Shown here in pieces: positions 1 through 9,123 of a DNA stretch of 64,000 nt (within the stretch, counting starts at the first letter, position 1; the number at the start of each line of letters is the position of its first letter). Both the position numbers and the translations under genes were made by a program. The stretch lies in contig NZ_NESH01000003.1 in the NCBI RefSeq assembly GCF_003063355.1, forward strand, positions 62,001-126,000. Direction: 5' to 3'. This DNA is from Limnohabitans sp. Bal53 (GTDB lineage: Bacteria; Pseudomonadota; Gammaproteobacteria; Burkholderiales; Burkholderiaceae_C). The notes beneath the pieces are model-generated. The model did no database searches. It was not told where the DNA came from and saw nothing but the letters and a program-made list of their open reading frames with translations.

Positions 1-1434
1 CGACACGGCCACGTTTTTGGGCTCGCAGAACACTTCGTAACTCCAGGTGCCGCCTTCGCGCCCAGTGCCGCTGGCCTTGGTGCCGCCAAAGGGCTGGCGC
101 AAATCGCGCACGTTCTGGCTGTTCACAAAGCACATGCCCGCCTCGACCGCAGCGGCCACACGGTGGGCGCGGCCGATGTTCTCGGTCCACACGTAGCTGG
201 ACAGGCCATATTCGATGTCGTTGGCTTTTTCAATCGCATCCTGCTCGTCCTTGAAAGGAATCAGGCAGGCCACGGGGCCGAAAATTTCTTCTTGTGCGAT
301 GCGCATGCGGTTGTCCACGTCGGCAAACACGGTGGGCCAGACGAAGTTGCCGTGCTGCACATGCGCGGGCAAGTCGGCGGCGTAGCCGGGTTGGCCCAGT
401 CCGCCGCACAGCATCGTGGCACCCTCCTTGGGGCCCAGCTTGATGTAGCTGCGCACCTTGGCCAAGTGGGCCTGGCTGATCATCGGGCCAACGATGGTTT
501 TTTCATCCAGCGGATCGCCCACGGTGATGCGTTTGGCGCGCTCGGCAAACTTGGCGGCAAAGTCGGCGTAAATGCTTTGCTGCACCAGAATGCGGCTGCC
601 GGCGGTGCAGCGCTCGCCGTTGTTAGAAAAGATCATGAAGATGGCTGCATCCAGTGCGCGGTCCAGGTCAGCGTCTTCAAAGATCACAAACGGACTCTTG
701 CCGCCGAGTTCCATGCTGAATTTTTTCAGGCCCGCGCTCTGGACGATGCGGTTGCCGGTGACGGTGGAGCCGGTGAACGAAATGGCGCGCACATCGCGGT
801 GCGAGACCAGCGGTTCCCCCGCTTGCTTGCCATAGCCGTGTACAAGGTTCAGCACGCCTGCAGGCACGCCGGCCTCCAGCGCCAGTTCGCCCAAACGGGC
901 TGCGCTCATGGGTGAGAGTTCGCTCATCTTGAGCACGGCGGTGTTGCCAAACGCCAGACACGGCGCGACCTTCCAGGTGGCGGTCATGAAGGGCACGTTC
1001 CAGGGGCTGATCAGTGCGCACACGCCCACCGGGTGGAACAAGGTGTAGTTCAGGTGTGTGGGCGTGGGGTAGGTATGGCCGTCCACACGGGTGCACATCT
1101 CGGCAAAGTAGTGAAAGTTGTCGGCCGCACGCGGCACCAACTGCTTGCCGGTTTGGCTGATGGTCTGGCCGCAGTCGCGGGTTTCGGTCTCGGCAATCTC
1201 GGGTACGTGCTGCGTGATCAGATCGCCCAGCTTGCGCATGATCTTGGCGCGCTCAGTTGCAGGGGTTGCAGCCCACTTGGGGAAGGCGGCTTTGGCAGCG
1301 GCCACGGCAGCGTTCACTTCCGCTTCGCCGCCCGAGGCGACTTCGGCCAGCACTTCTTGTGTGGCGGGGTTGAGGGTCTCGAAATAGTCGCTGCCTGCGA
1401 CTTGGATGCCATTGATCAGGTGGTCAATCTTCAT
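1..1434 (-). CDS. hpaE: 5-carboxymethyl-2-hydroxymuconate semialdehyde dehydrogenase, partial
   Basis: This is an NAD-dependent aldehyde dehydrogenase. It should oxidise the ring-cleavage product of homoprotocatechuate (3,4-dihydroxyphenylacetate) to the corresponding tricarboxylate in the cytoplasm. The leftward frame starts at an ATG at 1434 and runs off the window start, so the C-terminus is missing. The aldehyde dehydrogenase signatures are visible: ELGGKSP with the general-base glutamate, and NNGERCTAGSR with the nucleophilic cysteine. The N-terminus (MKIDHLINGIQVAGSDYF) is typical of HpaE. The substrate is assigned from the adjacent hpaG1, hpaG2 and hpaR genes, because sequence alone would only say aldehyde dehydrogenase. 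A repeat array of about 230 bp separates it from hpaG2, which is unusual inside a catabolic operon. Confidence 0.9.
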   Translation of the reverse strand, partial: MKIDHLINGIQVAGSDYFETLNPATQEVLAEVASGGEAEVNAAVAAAKAAFPKWAATPATERAKIMRKLGDLITQHVPEIAETETRDCGQTISQTGKQLVPRAADNFHYFAEMCTRVDGHTYPTPTHLNYTLFHPVGVCALISPWNVPFMTATWKVAPCLAFGNTAVLKMSELSPMSAARLGELALEAGVPAGVLNLVHGYGKQAGEPLVSHRDVRAISFTGSTVTGNRIVQSAGLKKFSMELGGKSPFVIFEDADLDRALDAAIFMIFSNNGERCTAGSRILVQQSIYADFAAKFAERAKRITVGDPLDEKTIVGPMISQAHLAKVRSYIKLGPKEGATMLCGGLGQPGYAADLPAHVQHGNFVWPTVFADVDNRMRIAQEEIFGPVACLIPFKDEQDAIEKANDIEYGLSSYVWTENIGRAHRVAAAVEAGMCFVNSQNVRDLRQPFGGTKASGTGREGGTWSYEVFCEPKNVAVS

Positions 1435-1463
1435 GGTGTTTTTTCGTCTGGTTGGCTCGGCAT

Positions 1464-1690
1464 TTCGAGCGATGTGGCAAGTTCGTCATTGCGAGCGAAT
1501 GGCAAGGTCGTCATTGCGAGCGCAGCGCGGCAATCCATGGATCGCTTCGTTCCTCGCGATGACAGGGAAAGGGGATAGGTCGCGTCTTTCCTTGCGATGA
1601 CAGTGAAAGGGGATGGATCGCTTCGTTCCTTGCGATGACAGGGAGAGGGAATGAATCGCTTCGTTCCTCGCGATGACAGGCAAAAGGGGG
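1464..1690. repeat. Dispersed palindromic repeat array (54-bp family) between hpaG2 and hpaE
   Basis: One complete 54-bp unit lies at 1510-1563. It begins GTCATTGCGAGCG, has the centre CAATCCATGGATCG and ends CCTCGCGATGAC, so the transcript would fold into a long hairpin. Three further right-half copies ending GCGATGAC follow at about 1575-1602, 1612-1639 and 1651-1678, and degenerate left halves lie at 1464-1509. The same family recurs at about 26.1 kb, inside rfbB, and at 48.8 kb. No protein-coding gene is supported here. Confidence 0.85.
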
Positions 1691-1697
1691 GGCGTGT

Positions 1698-2474
1698 TCA
1701 TGCTTTCACGAGGGTGTTGATCAGCGCCCCGATGCCTTCGATCTCGGTGACGATCACGTCGCCCGGGTTCACGTTGACGATGCCGTCGGGCGTGCCGGTC
1801 AATATCAGGTCGCCGGGGTTCAGCGTCATGAAGCTGCTGAAGTATTCGATCAGGGTGGGCACGTCGAACACCATGTCGGCGGTGTTGCCGCTTTGTGTGA
1901 CTTGGCCGTTCACAGTGGTCTGCAGTTTGAGCGCCATGGGCCCACCTTGACCTTGGTGTACATCGGCCGCATCGACCAGCCAGGGGCCGATCGGCGTGCA
2001 GGTGTCGCGGTTCTTCACGCGCAGATTGGGGCGGTACCAGTTTTCCAGGTAGTCGCGGATGGCGTAGTCGTTGGCCACGGTGTAGCCGGCAATGAAGTCA
2101 TAGGCGTCGGCCTTTTTCACGCGGCGGGCGGTGCGCCCGATCACCACTGCCAGCTCGCACTCGTAATGCATGTACTTCACATCGACTGGGCGATGGGTCA
2201 AGCCTTTGTGCCCGATCAAAGAGGCCTCGCCCTTCATGAAGGCCAGTGGCTCTTCGGGCGCCTTGAAGGCGAGTTCTTTGGCGTGGTCAGCGTAGTTCAG
2301 GCCCAGCGCGATGACGGTGCGAGGCTGTGGCACGGGCGTGAGCGGCGGCAACCAGACGACGTCGTCAAAACCCACACGCTGGCCTTTGTGCGGGCCTTGG
2401 GTGATGAGCAACTGGCCTTCTGACTCGACGGCTTGCTGGATGGCGCCTGACCAAGCGATGCGTGCGTGTTTCAT
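1698..2474 (-). CDS. hpaG2: Homoprotocatechuate pathway decarboxylase/isomerase, C-terminal type subunit
   Basis: This is a fumarylacetoacetate-hydrolase-fold enzyme of 258 residues. It corresponds to the C-terminal half of HpaG, which decarboxylates 5-oxopent-3-ene-1,2,5-tricarboxylate and isomerises 2-hydroxyhepta-2,4-dienedioate. FAH-fold hallmarks are visible: GLNYADHAKE near residue 57, YECELAVVIG near residue 104 with metal-ligand glutamates, and the C-terminal GDLILTGTPDG motif. Its ATG overlaps the hpaG1 stop by 4 bp, so the two are probably translationally coupled. In E. coli the two halves are one fused protein; here they are separate genes, which is common in Burkholderiales. Confidence 0.9.
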   Translation of the reverse strand: MKHARIAWSGAIQQAVESEGQLLITQGPHKGQRVGFDDVVWLPPLTPVPQPRTVIALGLNYADHAKELAFKAPEEPLAFMKGEASLIGHKGLTHRPVDVKYMHYECELAVVIGRTARRVKKADAYDFIAGYTVANDYAIRDYLENWYRPNLRVKNRDTCTPIGPWLVDAADVHQGQGGPMALKLQTTVNGQVTQSGNTADMVFDVPTLIEYFSSFMTLNPGDLILTGTPDGIVNVNPGDVIVTEIEGIGALINTLVKA

Positions 2475-3103
2475 GCGGCCTCACTTTGCACAGTTTGAAT
2501 CAAGGGGGCAAAGCCTGGAGCGCTCAGGCACACCGTGTCCCCCGCACGGGCACGGGGTCTTTGGCCATTGGCCAGCACATCGGTGCCCAGCATCAGCACA
2601 TCGCCCGCTTGCAGGCTCATGAATTCGCCCACATCGGCCAGCAGGCGCTCGACCGGGCGCACCAGCTCCGACAGGCGAACCGTCTGCACCCGCTGGCCAT
2701 TGAGTTGCACGTTGATGCTCAACGAGGCCAGGTCCATAGGGGCCCAAGGCACAGGGGGTGATCCGCAGCCTAAAAAACCGTCGCGGCACCGGAACTTGAC
2801 GGGTGGGCGGAAATAACTTTGGTGTGGCACGGACCAGTCGTTGAGCAGGACTGCGCTGTCTGGTGCGCCATGGGCGCCGATGACCAATCCCAGCGTGGCG
2901 CCTATGTCCACCTCATTGACCCCGTCTTGCAGCATCAAGGTGCCACCCGGGTTGAAGGTATTGGCCGATTTGACATACAGCACGGGCGCTCGGGGCGGGC
3001 CTTTGTAAGGGTCTTGTGCCATGCGCGGGCTCCACAGGTCCCATTCACGCTGAAAATTCAGCAGGCAGCCGTACGCGGTGCCTGCAGGTTGCCAATGTTT
3101 CAT
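2471..3103 (-). CDS. hpaG1: Homoprotocatechuate pathway decarboxylase/isomerase, N-terminal type subunit
   Basis: This 210-residue FAH-fold protein corresponds to the N-terminal half of HpaG. It is expected to pair functionally with hpaG2 in the decarboxylation and isomerisation steps of homoprotocatechuate meta-cleavage. The opening (GTAYGCLLNFQREWD) and the segment YVKSANTFNPGG match this subfamily, and the C-terminus carries the QAGDVLMLGTDV form of the FAH GD-hydrophobic-GT motif. Its start overlaps the hpaR stop and its stop overlaps the hpaG2 start, each by 4 bp, giving a tightly coupled hpaR-hpaG1-hpaG2 transcript. Confidence 0.88.
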   Translation of the reverse strand: MKHWQPAGTAYGCLLNFQREWDLWSPRMAQDPYKGPPRAPVLYVKSANTFNPGGTLMLQDGVNEVDIGATLGLVIGAHGAPDSAVLLNDWSVPHQSYFRPPVKFRCRDGFLGCGSPPVPWAPMDLASLSINVQLNGQRVQTVRLSELVRPVERLLADVGEFMSLQAGDVLMLGTDVLANGQRPRARAGDTVCLSAPGFAPLIQTVQSEAA

Positions 3104-3594
3104 GGTGCAGCTTTCTTTTTGCGGATGGATTGCGGTGGTTCTGCAGGTCCATCGTGCTCCAGGGCAATCAACTGGTCGAGCAAGGCATACAAATCTTGCA
3201 AGGCGGTTTTGCCCAGTTGTCCTTCCATCCAGGCGTAGTGGGCTTCAATGCTTTGCGACAAGGCTTGCACTTTGGCCAGTCCAAGTGATGTCGCACGCAC
3301 CACCGTCCTGCGTGCGTCTTGTGGGCAGCGATGGCGCTCTATCAAGCCATCACGCGCCATGCGGGTGAGCACACCCGTCAGGCTGGGGCCCAGCAAGAAA
3401 GCTTCTTTGGCCACTCGCCCGGTTTCCACCCCTGCGCTGTCGTCGGCGTGTTCGCCCAGAACCCTCAGCACACGCCACTGTTGGTCGGACAGGCCGTGTG
3501 CGCGCAGATTGGGCCGGGTATGCCCCATGACCGATTCGCGCGCCTGCAAAAGCAGGCGCGGCAAGTTTCGGTGAACAAAGGGGTTGGGTTGCAT
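3100..3594 (-). CDS. hpaR: MarR-family repressor of homoprotocatechuate degradation
   Basis: This is a MarR/HpaR winged-helix regulator of 164 residues. The opening NPFVHRNLPRLLLQARESVM is characteristic of HpaR, and the winged helix follows (LSDQQWRVLRVLGEH, then FLLGPSLTGVLTRMARDGLIERHRCPQDARRTVV). HpaR homologues repress hpa operons and are released by hydroxyphenylacetate-type ligands. It is the first gene of the leftward operon and overlaps hpaG1. A perfect 12-bp palindrome lies 5 bp upstream of its ATG, which suggests autoregulation. Confidence 0.88.
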   Translation of the reverse strand: MQPNPFVHRNLPRLLLQARESVMGHTRPNLRAHGLSDQQWRVLRVLGEHADDSAGVETGRVAKEAFLLGPSLTGVLTRMARDGLIERHRCPQDARRTVVRATSLGLAKVQALSQSIEAHYAWMEGQLGKTALQDLYALLDQLIALEHDGPAEPPQSIRKKKAAP

Positions 3595-3598
3595 TTAT

Positions 3599-3610
3599 TT
3601 AACATGTTAA
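3599..3610. promoter_or_regulatory. Candidate HpaR operator
   Basis: The perfect palindrome TTAACATGTTAA sits between 5 and 16 bp upstream of the hpaR start codon. It would overlap the ribosome-binding region and probably the early transcribed region. MarR-family proteins typically bind AT-rich palindromes of this kind near their own promoters. The assignment rests on position and symmetry only. Confidence 0.55.
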
Positions 3611-3863
3611 TTGATTGGGTGGGGTTTCATCTGCGTGTTTTCCCTTGTCATGGCAATGGGGCCTGCGAATGGGTGGGGCGCTAGGACTTCTTGGGGTACC
3701 TATAAATCCATAAAAATGAATGATTTGGTATTTAAATAAATGATGCAAGACTAGAATCGGGCGCAATGCGACCTCTTGGCTGTCATGCGGCAGGCCAAGT
3801 ACGCGAATTTATCCATGGCCAGTCAGACAACACACCGCATCTCGCCGCAGGCTTGAACGATCG

Positions 3864-6545
3864 ATGAAAAACCTCAGCCTCAAGTTACAACTGTCACTCA
3901 GTGCCATGGCCTTGGCCGTCGCACTGCTGCTGGCCCAATTTGCATTGCAATTTCAGGTCATGCGAACAGACATTGTTCAAAGGATCGAAAAGCACGAGTT
4001 TCGCCAGTTGAGCGAGCTGGCCAGTCAACTGGATGAAAAACTGGAAGACAGTGTCAACATGTTGGACATGGTGGCACGCCATGTGCCCATGGCGTCGATG
4101 GGGGATTTGGACCGTCTGGAGCAATTCTTGCGCGACGAGCAGGCCTTGCTGACGGTGTTTGACGACCTCTACGTCTTCGACGCCAAGGGGGTGCTCTTGG
4201 TGGACTGGCCTGTCAAACCGGGACGCAGGACACTGGACATGTCTGGCCGGGACTATATTCAGGGCGTCATCCATACCGGCCTGCCTGTCATTTCTGCGCC
4301 GATTCTGGGGCGCGCTACCCAGCAGCCCATCGTGGTTGTGGCTGCCCCCATTAGGGATGCGAACCAGCAGCTGGTGGGCATCATGGGGGGGGTGCTCAAT
4401 CTGTACAAACCCAATTTGTTGGGCGCGATTGCCAACCGCAAGAATGGCGAGGCGGGGTATTACTACTTGGTCAGTCAGGACCGTCTGCGCATTGCCCATC
4501 CCGATCCGGCGCTGATTTTGAAGACCGTCCCCCAAGACAGCGGTAGCGTCCCTTTTGAAAACGCCATGAAAGGCTTTGAGGGGACACAAGAGGGTTACAA
4601 CACCCGGGGTCTCAAGGGCTTGTTCACCTTCAAAAAACTGGCGACCACGGGCTGGATTGTGGCTTCGGTGGTGCCCTCTGCGGAGGCCTTTGCGCCTGTA
4701 GAAAGCCTCTATCGGAAAATGTTGGGGCTCAGTGGCCTGTTGTTGTTGGTGATGGCACCTTTGCTGTGGATTTTTCTGGCACGGGTGGTGCGGCCTTTGG
4801 ACGTTTTGGCGCGGGCCATGCACCAGACGGCCGCCAGAATGCGCGAGGGTCAGGTGGTCGCCCCTATTGCCCAAGTGGGTGGCCATGAGATCCAAATGGT
4901 CACGCACGCGTTCAATGAATTCGTGGATGCGCGGATCCATGCCGAACAGGATTTGGCCATGGCACGAGATGCCGCGCAAGCGGCCAACGCTTCCAAAAGT
5001 GACTTTCTGGCCAACATGAGCCATGAAATCCGCACGCCCATGAACGGCATTTTGGGCATGACCGAGTTGTGCCTGCAAACCCGTTTAACGGCCGAGCAAC
5101 GCAGCTATCTGGACATGGTCTCGACATCGGCACACTCTTTGCTGGCCGTGATCAATGACATCCTGGATTTTTCCAAAATCGAAGCGCGCAAACTCAGTCT
5201 GGACCCGCACCCGTTTTCTTTGCACAGCCTGATTCGGCAAACCACACGCACCCTGTCTTTGCGGGCCAGTGAAAAAGAGCTCGAACTGGTTTGCGACTTG
5301 GGCTGCGACGTGCCCGATGAGGTCATTGGTGACCCCTTGCGCCTGCAGCAGGTGATCACCAATTTGCTGGGCAATGCCATCAAATTCACGGCGCGAGGCG
5401 AAATTTTGCTGTGCATCAAAACCATGGTTTCCCCGCCTAACCGCGATGGTGTTTGGTTGCAGTTCACCGTGAAAGACACCGGGATCGGCATTGCGCCCGA
5501 CAAGCAGGCCCTGATTTTTGATGTGTTCACCCAAGCCGACTCCAGCACGGTGCGCCGATTTGGCGGCACGGGCTTGGGCCTGGCCATCAGCCGCAGTCTG
5601 GTGCGCATGATGGGGGGTGACATCAGCGTGAGCAGTCAGCTCGGGCATGGCAGTGCTTTCAGTTTTAACGTGCAGTTGCACACCCTGGTCGATACGCCCG
5701 CCAGCGCGCAAAACTTGGCCGCATCGTGGGCCGGGCAAACGCTCTTGCTGGTGGATGACAACGCCAGCAGCCGCAAGGTGCTCAGTCACCAATTGCAAAC
5801 CTTGGGGCTGAACACAGCTGCTGTGGACGGCGCTGCACAGGCGCTGCATTCGCCGCAGTTGCGCCAAGCCCGGTGTGCCCTGATCGATGTGAACATGCCC
5901 GACATCGATGGTTTTGCGCTCGCCGCGCAGTTGCGGCAGCTGTTTTCTGCAGCCCAAATGCCCATCATCATGATGGGGGCTCTGAGTGAGCAAATCAGCC
6001 AAGAGCAACTCGACCCGCAAGGCATTCAGGGCTTTCTGGTCAAACCGATTGACGTCAACGAATTGGCGAGTGTTTTGAACGGGTTGACGAGCACCATGAG
6101 CACGCCAGTGCCGCTCCCACCTTGCGCACCAGAGTCGTCTTTTAAATCTCAGCGCATTTTGCTGGTCGAAGACACGCCGATCAACCAGACGCTGGAGACC
6201 ATTTTGTTGCAGCGCATGGGTTATGAGGTCAGCCTTGCCAGCAATGGCATAGAGGCCATCGAAGCTTTTTCAACCCGTGAATTTGACCTGATCATGATGG
6301 ACATCCACATGCCCGAAATGGGCGGTGTGGAGGCCGCTGAAATCATCCGCATGCTGGAAAAAAATCAGCAACTCAAACGCACGCCGATCATCGCTGTGAC
6401 AGCCAATGCGCTCAAGGGTGACAAGGAGCGTTATCTGGCCGCAGGCATGGACGGTTATGTGTCCAAGCCCATTGCCGTGGATGCGCTGCGCCATGAAATC
6501 AAGTCGCTGCTGCGCGAAGAGTATCCCCGCCAACTCGCTGCCTGA
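3864..6545 (+). CDS. Hybrid sensor histidine kinase with Cache sensor and two receiver domains
   Basis: This 893-residue inner-membrane kinase has a transmembrane helix at about 9-30, an extracytoplasmic Cache-type sensor (about 35-275), a second helix (about 285-307), HAMP (about 308-362), HisKA with the phospho-accepting His387 in SHEIRTPMNG, and HATPase_c with the N-box (LLGNAIKFT), DTGIGI and GGTGLGLAI. Two receiver domains follow, at about 627-745 (phospho-acceptor Asp675) and about 768-885 (Asp813; lysine in YVSKPI). No HPt domain and no adjacent response regulator are present, so an unlinked HPt or regulator must take the signal. The ligand cannot be deduced; Cache sensors often bind small organic acids or amino acids. 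It stands alone, divergent from hpaR. Confidence 0.93.
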   Translation: MKNLSLKLQLSLSAMALAVALLLAQFALQFQVMRTDIVQRIEKHEFRQLSELASQLDEKLEDSVNMLDMVARHVPMASMGDLDRLEQFLRDEQALLTVFDDLYVFDAKGVLLVDWPVKPGRRTLDMSGRDYIQGVIHTGLPVISAPILGRATQQPIVVVAAPIRDANQQLVGIMGGVLNLYKPNLLGAIANRKNGEAGYYYLVSQDRLRIAHPDPALILKTVPQDSGSVPFENAMKGFEGTQEGYNTRGLKGLFTFKKLATTGWIVASVVPSAEAFAPVESLYRKMLGLSGLLLLVMAPLLWIFLARVVRPLDVLARAMHQTAARMREGQVVAPIAQVGGHEIQMVTHAFNEFVDARIHAEQDLAMARDAAQAANASKSDFLANMSHEIRTPMNGILGMTELCLQTRLTAEQRSYLDMVSTSAHSLLAVINDILDFSKIEARKLSLDPHPFSLHSLIRQTTRTLSLRASEKELELVCDLGCDVPDEVIGDPLRLQQVITNLLGNAIKFTARGEILLCIKTMVSPPNRDGVWLQFTVKDTGIGIAPDKQALIFDVFTQADSSTVRRFGGTGLGLAISRSLVRMMGGDISVSSQLGHGSAFSFNVQLHTLVDTPASAQNLAASWAGQTLLLVDDNASSRKVLSHQLQTLGLNTAAVDGAAQALHSPQLRQARCALIDVNMPDIDGFALAAQLRQLFSAAQMPIIMMGALSEQISQEQLDPQGIQGFLVKPIDVNELASVLNGLTSTMSTPVPLPPCAPESSFKSQRILLVEDTPINQTLETILLQRMGYEVSLASNGIEAIEAFSTREFDLIMMDIHMPEMGGVEAAEIIRMLEKNQQLKRTPIIAVTANALKGDKERYLAAGMDGYVSKPIAVDALRHEIKSLLREEYPRQLAA

Positions 6546-6592
6546 GGGCTTTGGGGGGTGCAGACACTCGGCGCAAGCATTAAAGTGCGCCC

Positions 6593-7672
6593 ATGTCACA
6601 ACCCTTTCAACACTTGGGCCTGAAAGCGCCTATTTTTCAGGCCCCTATGGCGGGCGCACAAAACCACCGCTTGGCTTTGGCCGTGTGCCAGGCCGGGGGG
6701 CTGGGGGCATTGCCTGCCGCCATGCTCAGCCCGGACGCCCTGCAGGCCGAACTCCAGGCGCTGACGGCGGCCACGGGTGCACCCTACAACGTCAACTTTT
6801 TTTGCCATGAGCCGCCCGCGCCAGCGCCTGAGCGTGAAGCCGGGTGGCACAAGGCACTGGCGCCGTATTACCGCGAGTTCGGCCTGGACGGATCCCCCAT
6901 CCCCGGCGGCCCAGGACGGGTGCCCTTCGGGCATGAGAGTGCCGATGTGCTGGAGGTGTTTCGCCCCGCGGTGGTGAGCTTTCATTTTGGCTTGCCCGCG
7001 CCCGATTTGTTGGCGCGCGTCAAAAGTTGGGGGGCGTTCGTGCTGTCATCGGCCACCACGGTGGCAGAAGCGCGCTGGCTGCAGGCGCACGGCGCCGATG
7101 CGGTCATCGCCCAGGGACTGGAAGCCGGTGGGCATCGGGGCATGTTTTTGACGGACGACCTGAGCACGCAAATGGGCACTTTCACCTTGCTGCCCCAAAT
7201 CGTCCAGGCTGTGGATGTGCCGGTGATGGCTGCGGGAGGTGTGGGCTCGGCCCAGGCCGTGGCAGCAGCCCGGCGGTTGGGCGCCTCGGGCGTGCAAATC
7301 GGCACGGCCTATTTGTGCAGCGACGAAGCGACCACCAGCGCGCTGCACCGCGCCGCTTTGCAGTCACCGGCGGCCCAACACACGGCCTTGACCACCTTGT
7401 TCAGCGGCCGCCCGGCGCGCGGCATTGTCAACCGCCTGATGCGCGAATTGGGGCCTTTGAGTGAAGCGGCTCCCGCATTCCCATTGGCCACAGCGGCCAT
7501 CGCGCCTTTGCGGGCAGCCGCCGAAGCGCAAGGCCTGAGCGACTTCACCCCCCTGTGGTCTGGCCAAAACGCATCCAGCGCGCGCAGCCTCAGTGCGATC
7601 GACATCACGCGCGAGTGGGTACAAGCCTGGCACCAAGCATCCGTGGTGGAGGGGTTGGGCGTTGGAGGCTGA
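6593..7672 (+). CDS. Nitronate monooxygenase (2-nitropropane dioxygenase family)
   Basis: This 359-residue FMN-dependent TIM-barrel enzyme belongs to the family that oxidises alkyl nitronates such as propionate 3-nitronate, probably a detoxification role. The N-terminal PIFQAPMAGA flavin-site motif, the segment QGLEAGGHRG with the conserved catalytic histidine, and the phosphate-binding MAAGGVGSAQAV and GVQIGTAYL are all present. It follows the hybrid kinase by 47 bp and precedes radA by 33 bp on the same strand, so co-transcription is possible but no functional link is evident. Some members of the family are enoyl reductases or have unknown substrates, so the exact substrate is uncertain. 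Confidence 0.85.
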   Translation: MSQPFQHLGLKAPIFQAPMAGAQNHRLALAVCQAGGLGALPAAMLSPDALQAELQALTAATGAPYNVNFFCHEPPAPAPEREAGWHKALAPYYREFGLDGSPIPGGPGRVPFGHESADVLEVFRPAVVSFHFGLPAPDLLARVKSWGAFVLSSATTVAEARWLQAHGADAVIAQGLEAGGHRGMFLTDDLSTQMGTFTLLPQIVQAVDVPVMAAGGVGSAQAVAAARRLGASGVQIGTAYLCSDEATTSALHRAALQSPAAQHTALTTLFSGRPARGIVNRLMRELGPLSEAAPAFPLATAAIAPLRAAAEAQGLSDFTPLWSGQNASSARSLSAIDITREWVQAWHQASVVEGLGVGG

Positions 7673-7705
7673 ACGCCAAGCAGCTCAAAGGCACAATCTC
7701 CCCCC

Positions 7706-9091
7706 ATGGCCAAAGACAAATCGATATTCACCTGCACCGAATGTGGCGGCACCAGCGCCCGTTGGATGGGCAAATGCCCCAGCTGCAACGCTTGGAACAC
7801 CCTGATCGAAGCTTCAAGCGAACCCGCAGCAGGCAAAAACCGCTTTGGTTCGGTGCATGCCTCGCTGGCCCCCACGTCTGAAGTGCTGCCCCTGGCCCAG
7901 ATCGAAGCGGCCGATTTTGAACGCCACCCCACCGGCATCGACGAGCTCGACCGGGTGCTGGGCGGCGGCATGGTCGAAGGTGGCGTGGTGCTGATCGGCG
8001 GTGACCCGGGCATCGGCAAATCCACCTTGCTGCTGCAAGCGGTGGATGCGCTGCAGCGCAGCGGCATGAACACCTTGTATGTGACGGGTGAGGAAAGTGG
8101 CGCACAAGTGGCCATGCGCTCGCGTCGCCTGGGCCTGCCCGACTCGCAGGTGCCGGTGCTGCCCGAGATCCAGCTCGAAAAGATTTTGCACACGCTGCAA
8201 TCGCGCCAGCCGGGCATCGCCATCATCGACTCGATCCAGACGGTGTATTCGGACCAACTCACCAGCGCCCCAGGCTCGGTGGCGCAGGTGCGCGAATGCG
8301 CAGCGCACTTGACGCGCACCGCCAAATCCACCGGCACCACCATCGTGCTGGTCGGCCACGTCACCAAAGAAGGGGCCCTGGCCGGCCCCCGCGTGTTGGA
8401 GCACATGGTGGACACGGTGCTTTACTTTGAGGGCGACACGCATTCCAATTTCCGCCTGATCCGCGCCATCAAGAACCGCTTTGGTGCGGTGAACGAAATT
8501 GGGGTGTTTGCCATGACCGAAAAAGGTCTCAAGGGCGTGAGCAACCCCAGCGCCATCTTTTTGAGCCAACATGCCGAGCCCGTGCCCGGCAGCTGCGTCA
8601 TGGTGACGCTGGAGGGCACACGCCCGCTGCTGGTGGAAATTCAGGCCCTGGTGGACAGCGGTGGCCCCAGCCCGCGGCGCTTGAGCGTGGGCTTGGACCG
8701 GGACCGCTTGGCCATGCTGCTGGCGGTACTGCACCGCCATGCGGGTGTGGCCTGCATGGACCAAGACGTGTTTGTGAATGCGGTGGGCGGCGTGCGCATC
8801 AGCGAACCGGCGGCCGATTTGGCGGTCATGCTGGCCATCACCAGCAGCCTGCGCGGCAAAGCTTTGCCCAAGGGCTTTATCGCTTTTGGCGAAGTGGGTT
8901 TGGCCGGTGAAGTGCGCCCCGCGCCGCGTGGGCAAGACCGCCTGAAAGAAGCGGCCAAGCTGGGCTTCAAGGTGGCGGTGGTGCCCAAGGCGAATGCCCC
9001 CAAGAAGAACGACAAGGCCTTCGAGGGCCTGACGATTTACCCCGTGGAGCGCATCGAAGAGGCCATGCAGGTGGTGCGCGGGCTGGACTGA
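7706..9091 (+). CDS. radA: DNA repair protein RadA
   Basis: RadA is a RecA-like ATPase that helps extend and process recombination intermediates. All hallmarks are present in 461 residues: an N-terminal zinc finger with Cys10, Cys13, Cys24 and Cys27, a Walker A motif GGDPGIGKST from about residue 98, the RadA-specific KNRFG motif (KNRFGAVNEIG), and a C-terminal Lon-protease-like domain with the segment KGFIAFGEVGLAGEVR. Its length is usual for the family. The start ATG is well placed ahead of the zinc finger. Confidence 0.97.
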   Translation: MAKDKSIFTCTECGGTSARWMGKCPSCNAWNTLIEASSEPAAGKNRFGSVHASLAPTSEVLPLAQIEAADFERHPTGIDELDRVLGGGMVEGGVVLIGGDPGIGKSTLLLQAVDALQRSGMNTLYVTGEESGAQVAMRSRRLGLPDSQVPVLPEIQLEKILHTLQSRQPGIAIIDSIQTVYSDQLTSAPGSVAQVRECAAHLTRTAKSTGTTIVLVGHVTKEGALAGPRVLEHMVDTVLYFEGDTHSNFRLIRAIKNRFGAVNEIGVFAMTEKGLKGVSNPSAIFLSQHAEPVPGSCVMVTLEGTRPLLVEIQALVDSGGPSPRRLSVGLDRDRLAMLLAVLHRHAGVACMDQDVFVNAVGGVRISEPAADLAVMLAITSSLRGKALPKGFIAFGEVGLAGEVRPAPRGQDRLKEAAKLGFKVAVVPKANAPKKNDKAFEGLTIYPVERIEEAMQVVRGLD

Positions 9092-9123
9092 GGGCGAAGA
9101 CCTCGGCGGTCACCGCCCAGGGC

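Noticed and set aside
9092..9123. Terminator between radA and glcD
   Set aside because: GC-rich inverted bases are present but without a T-run on either strand.
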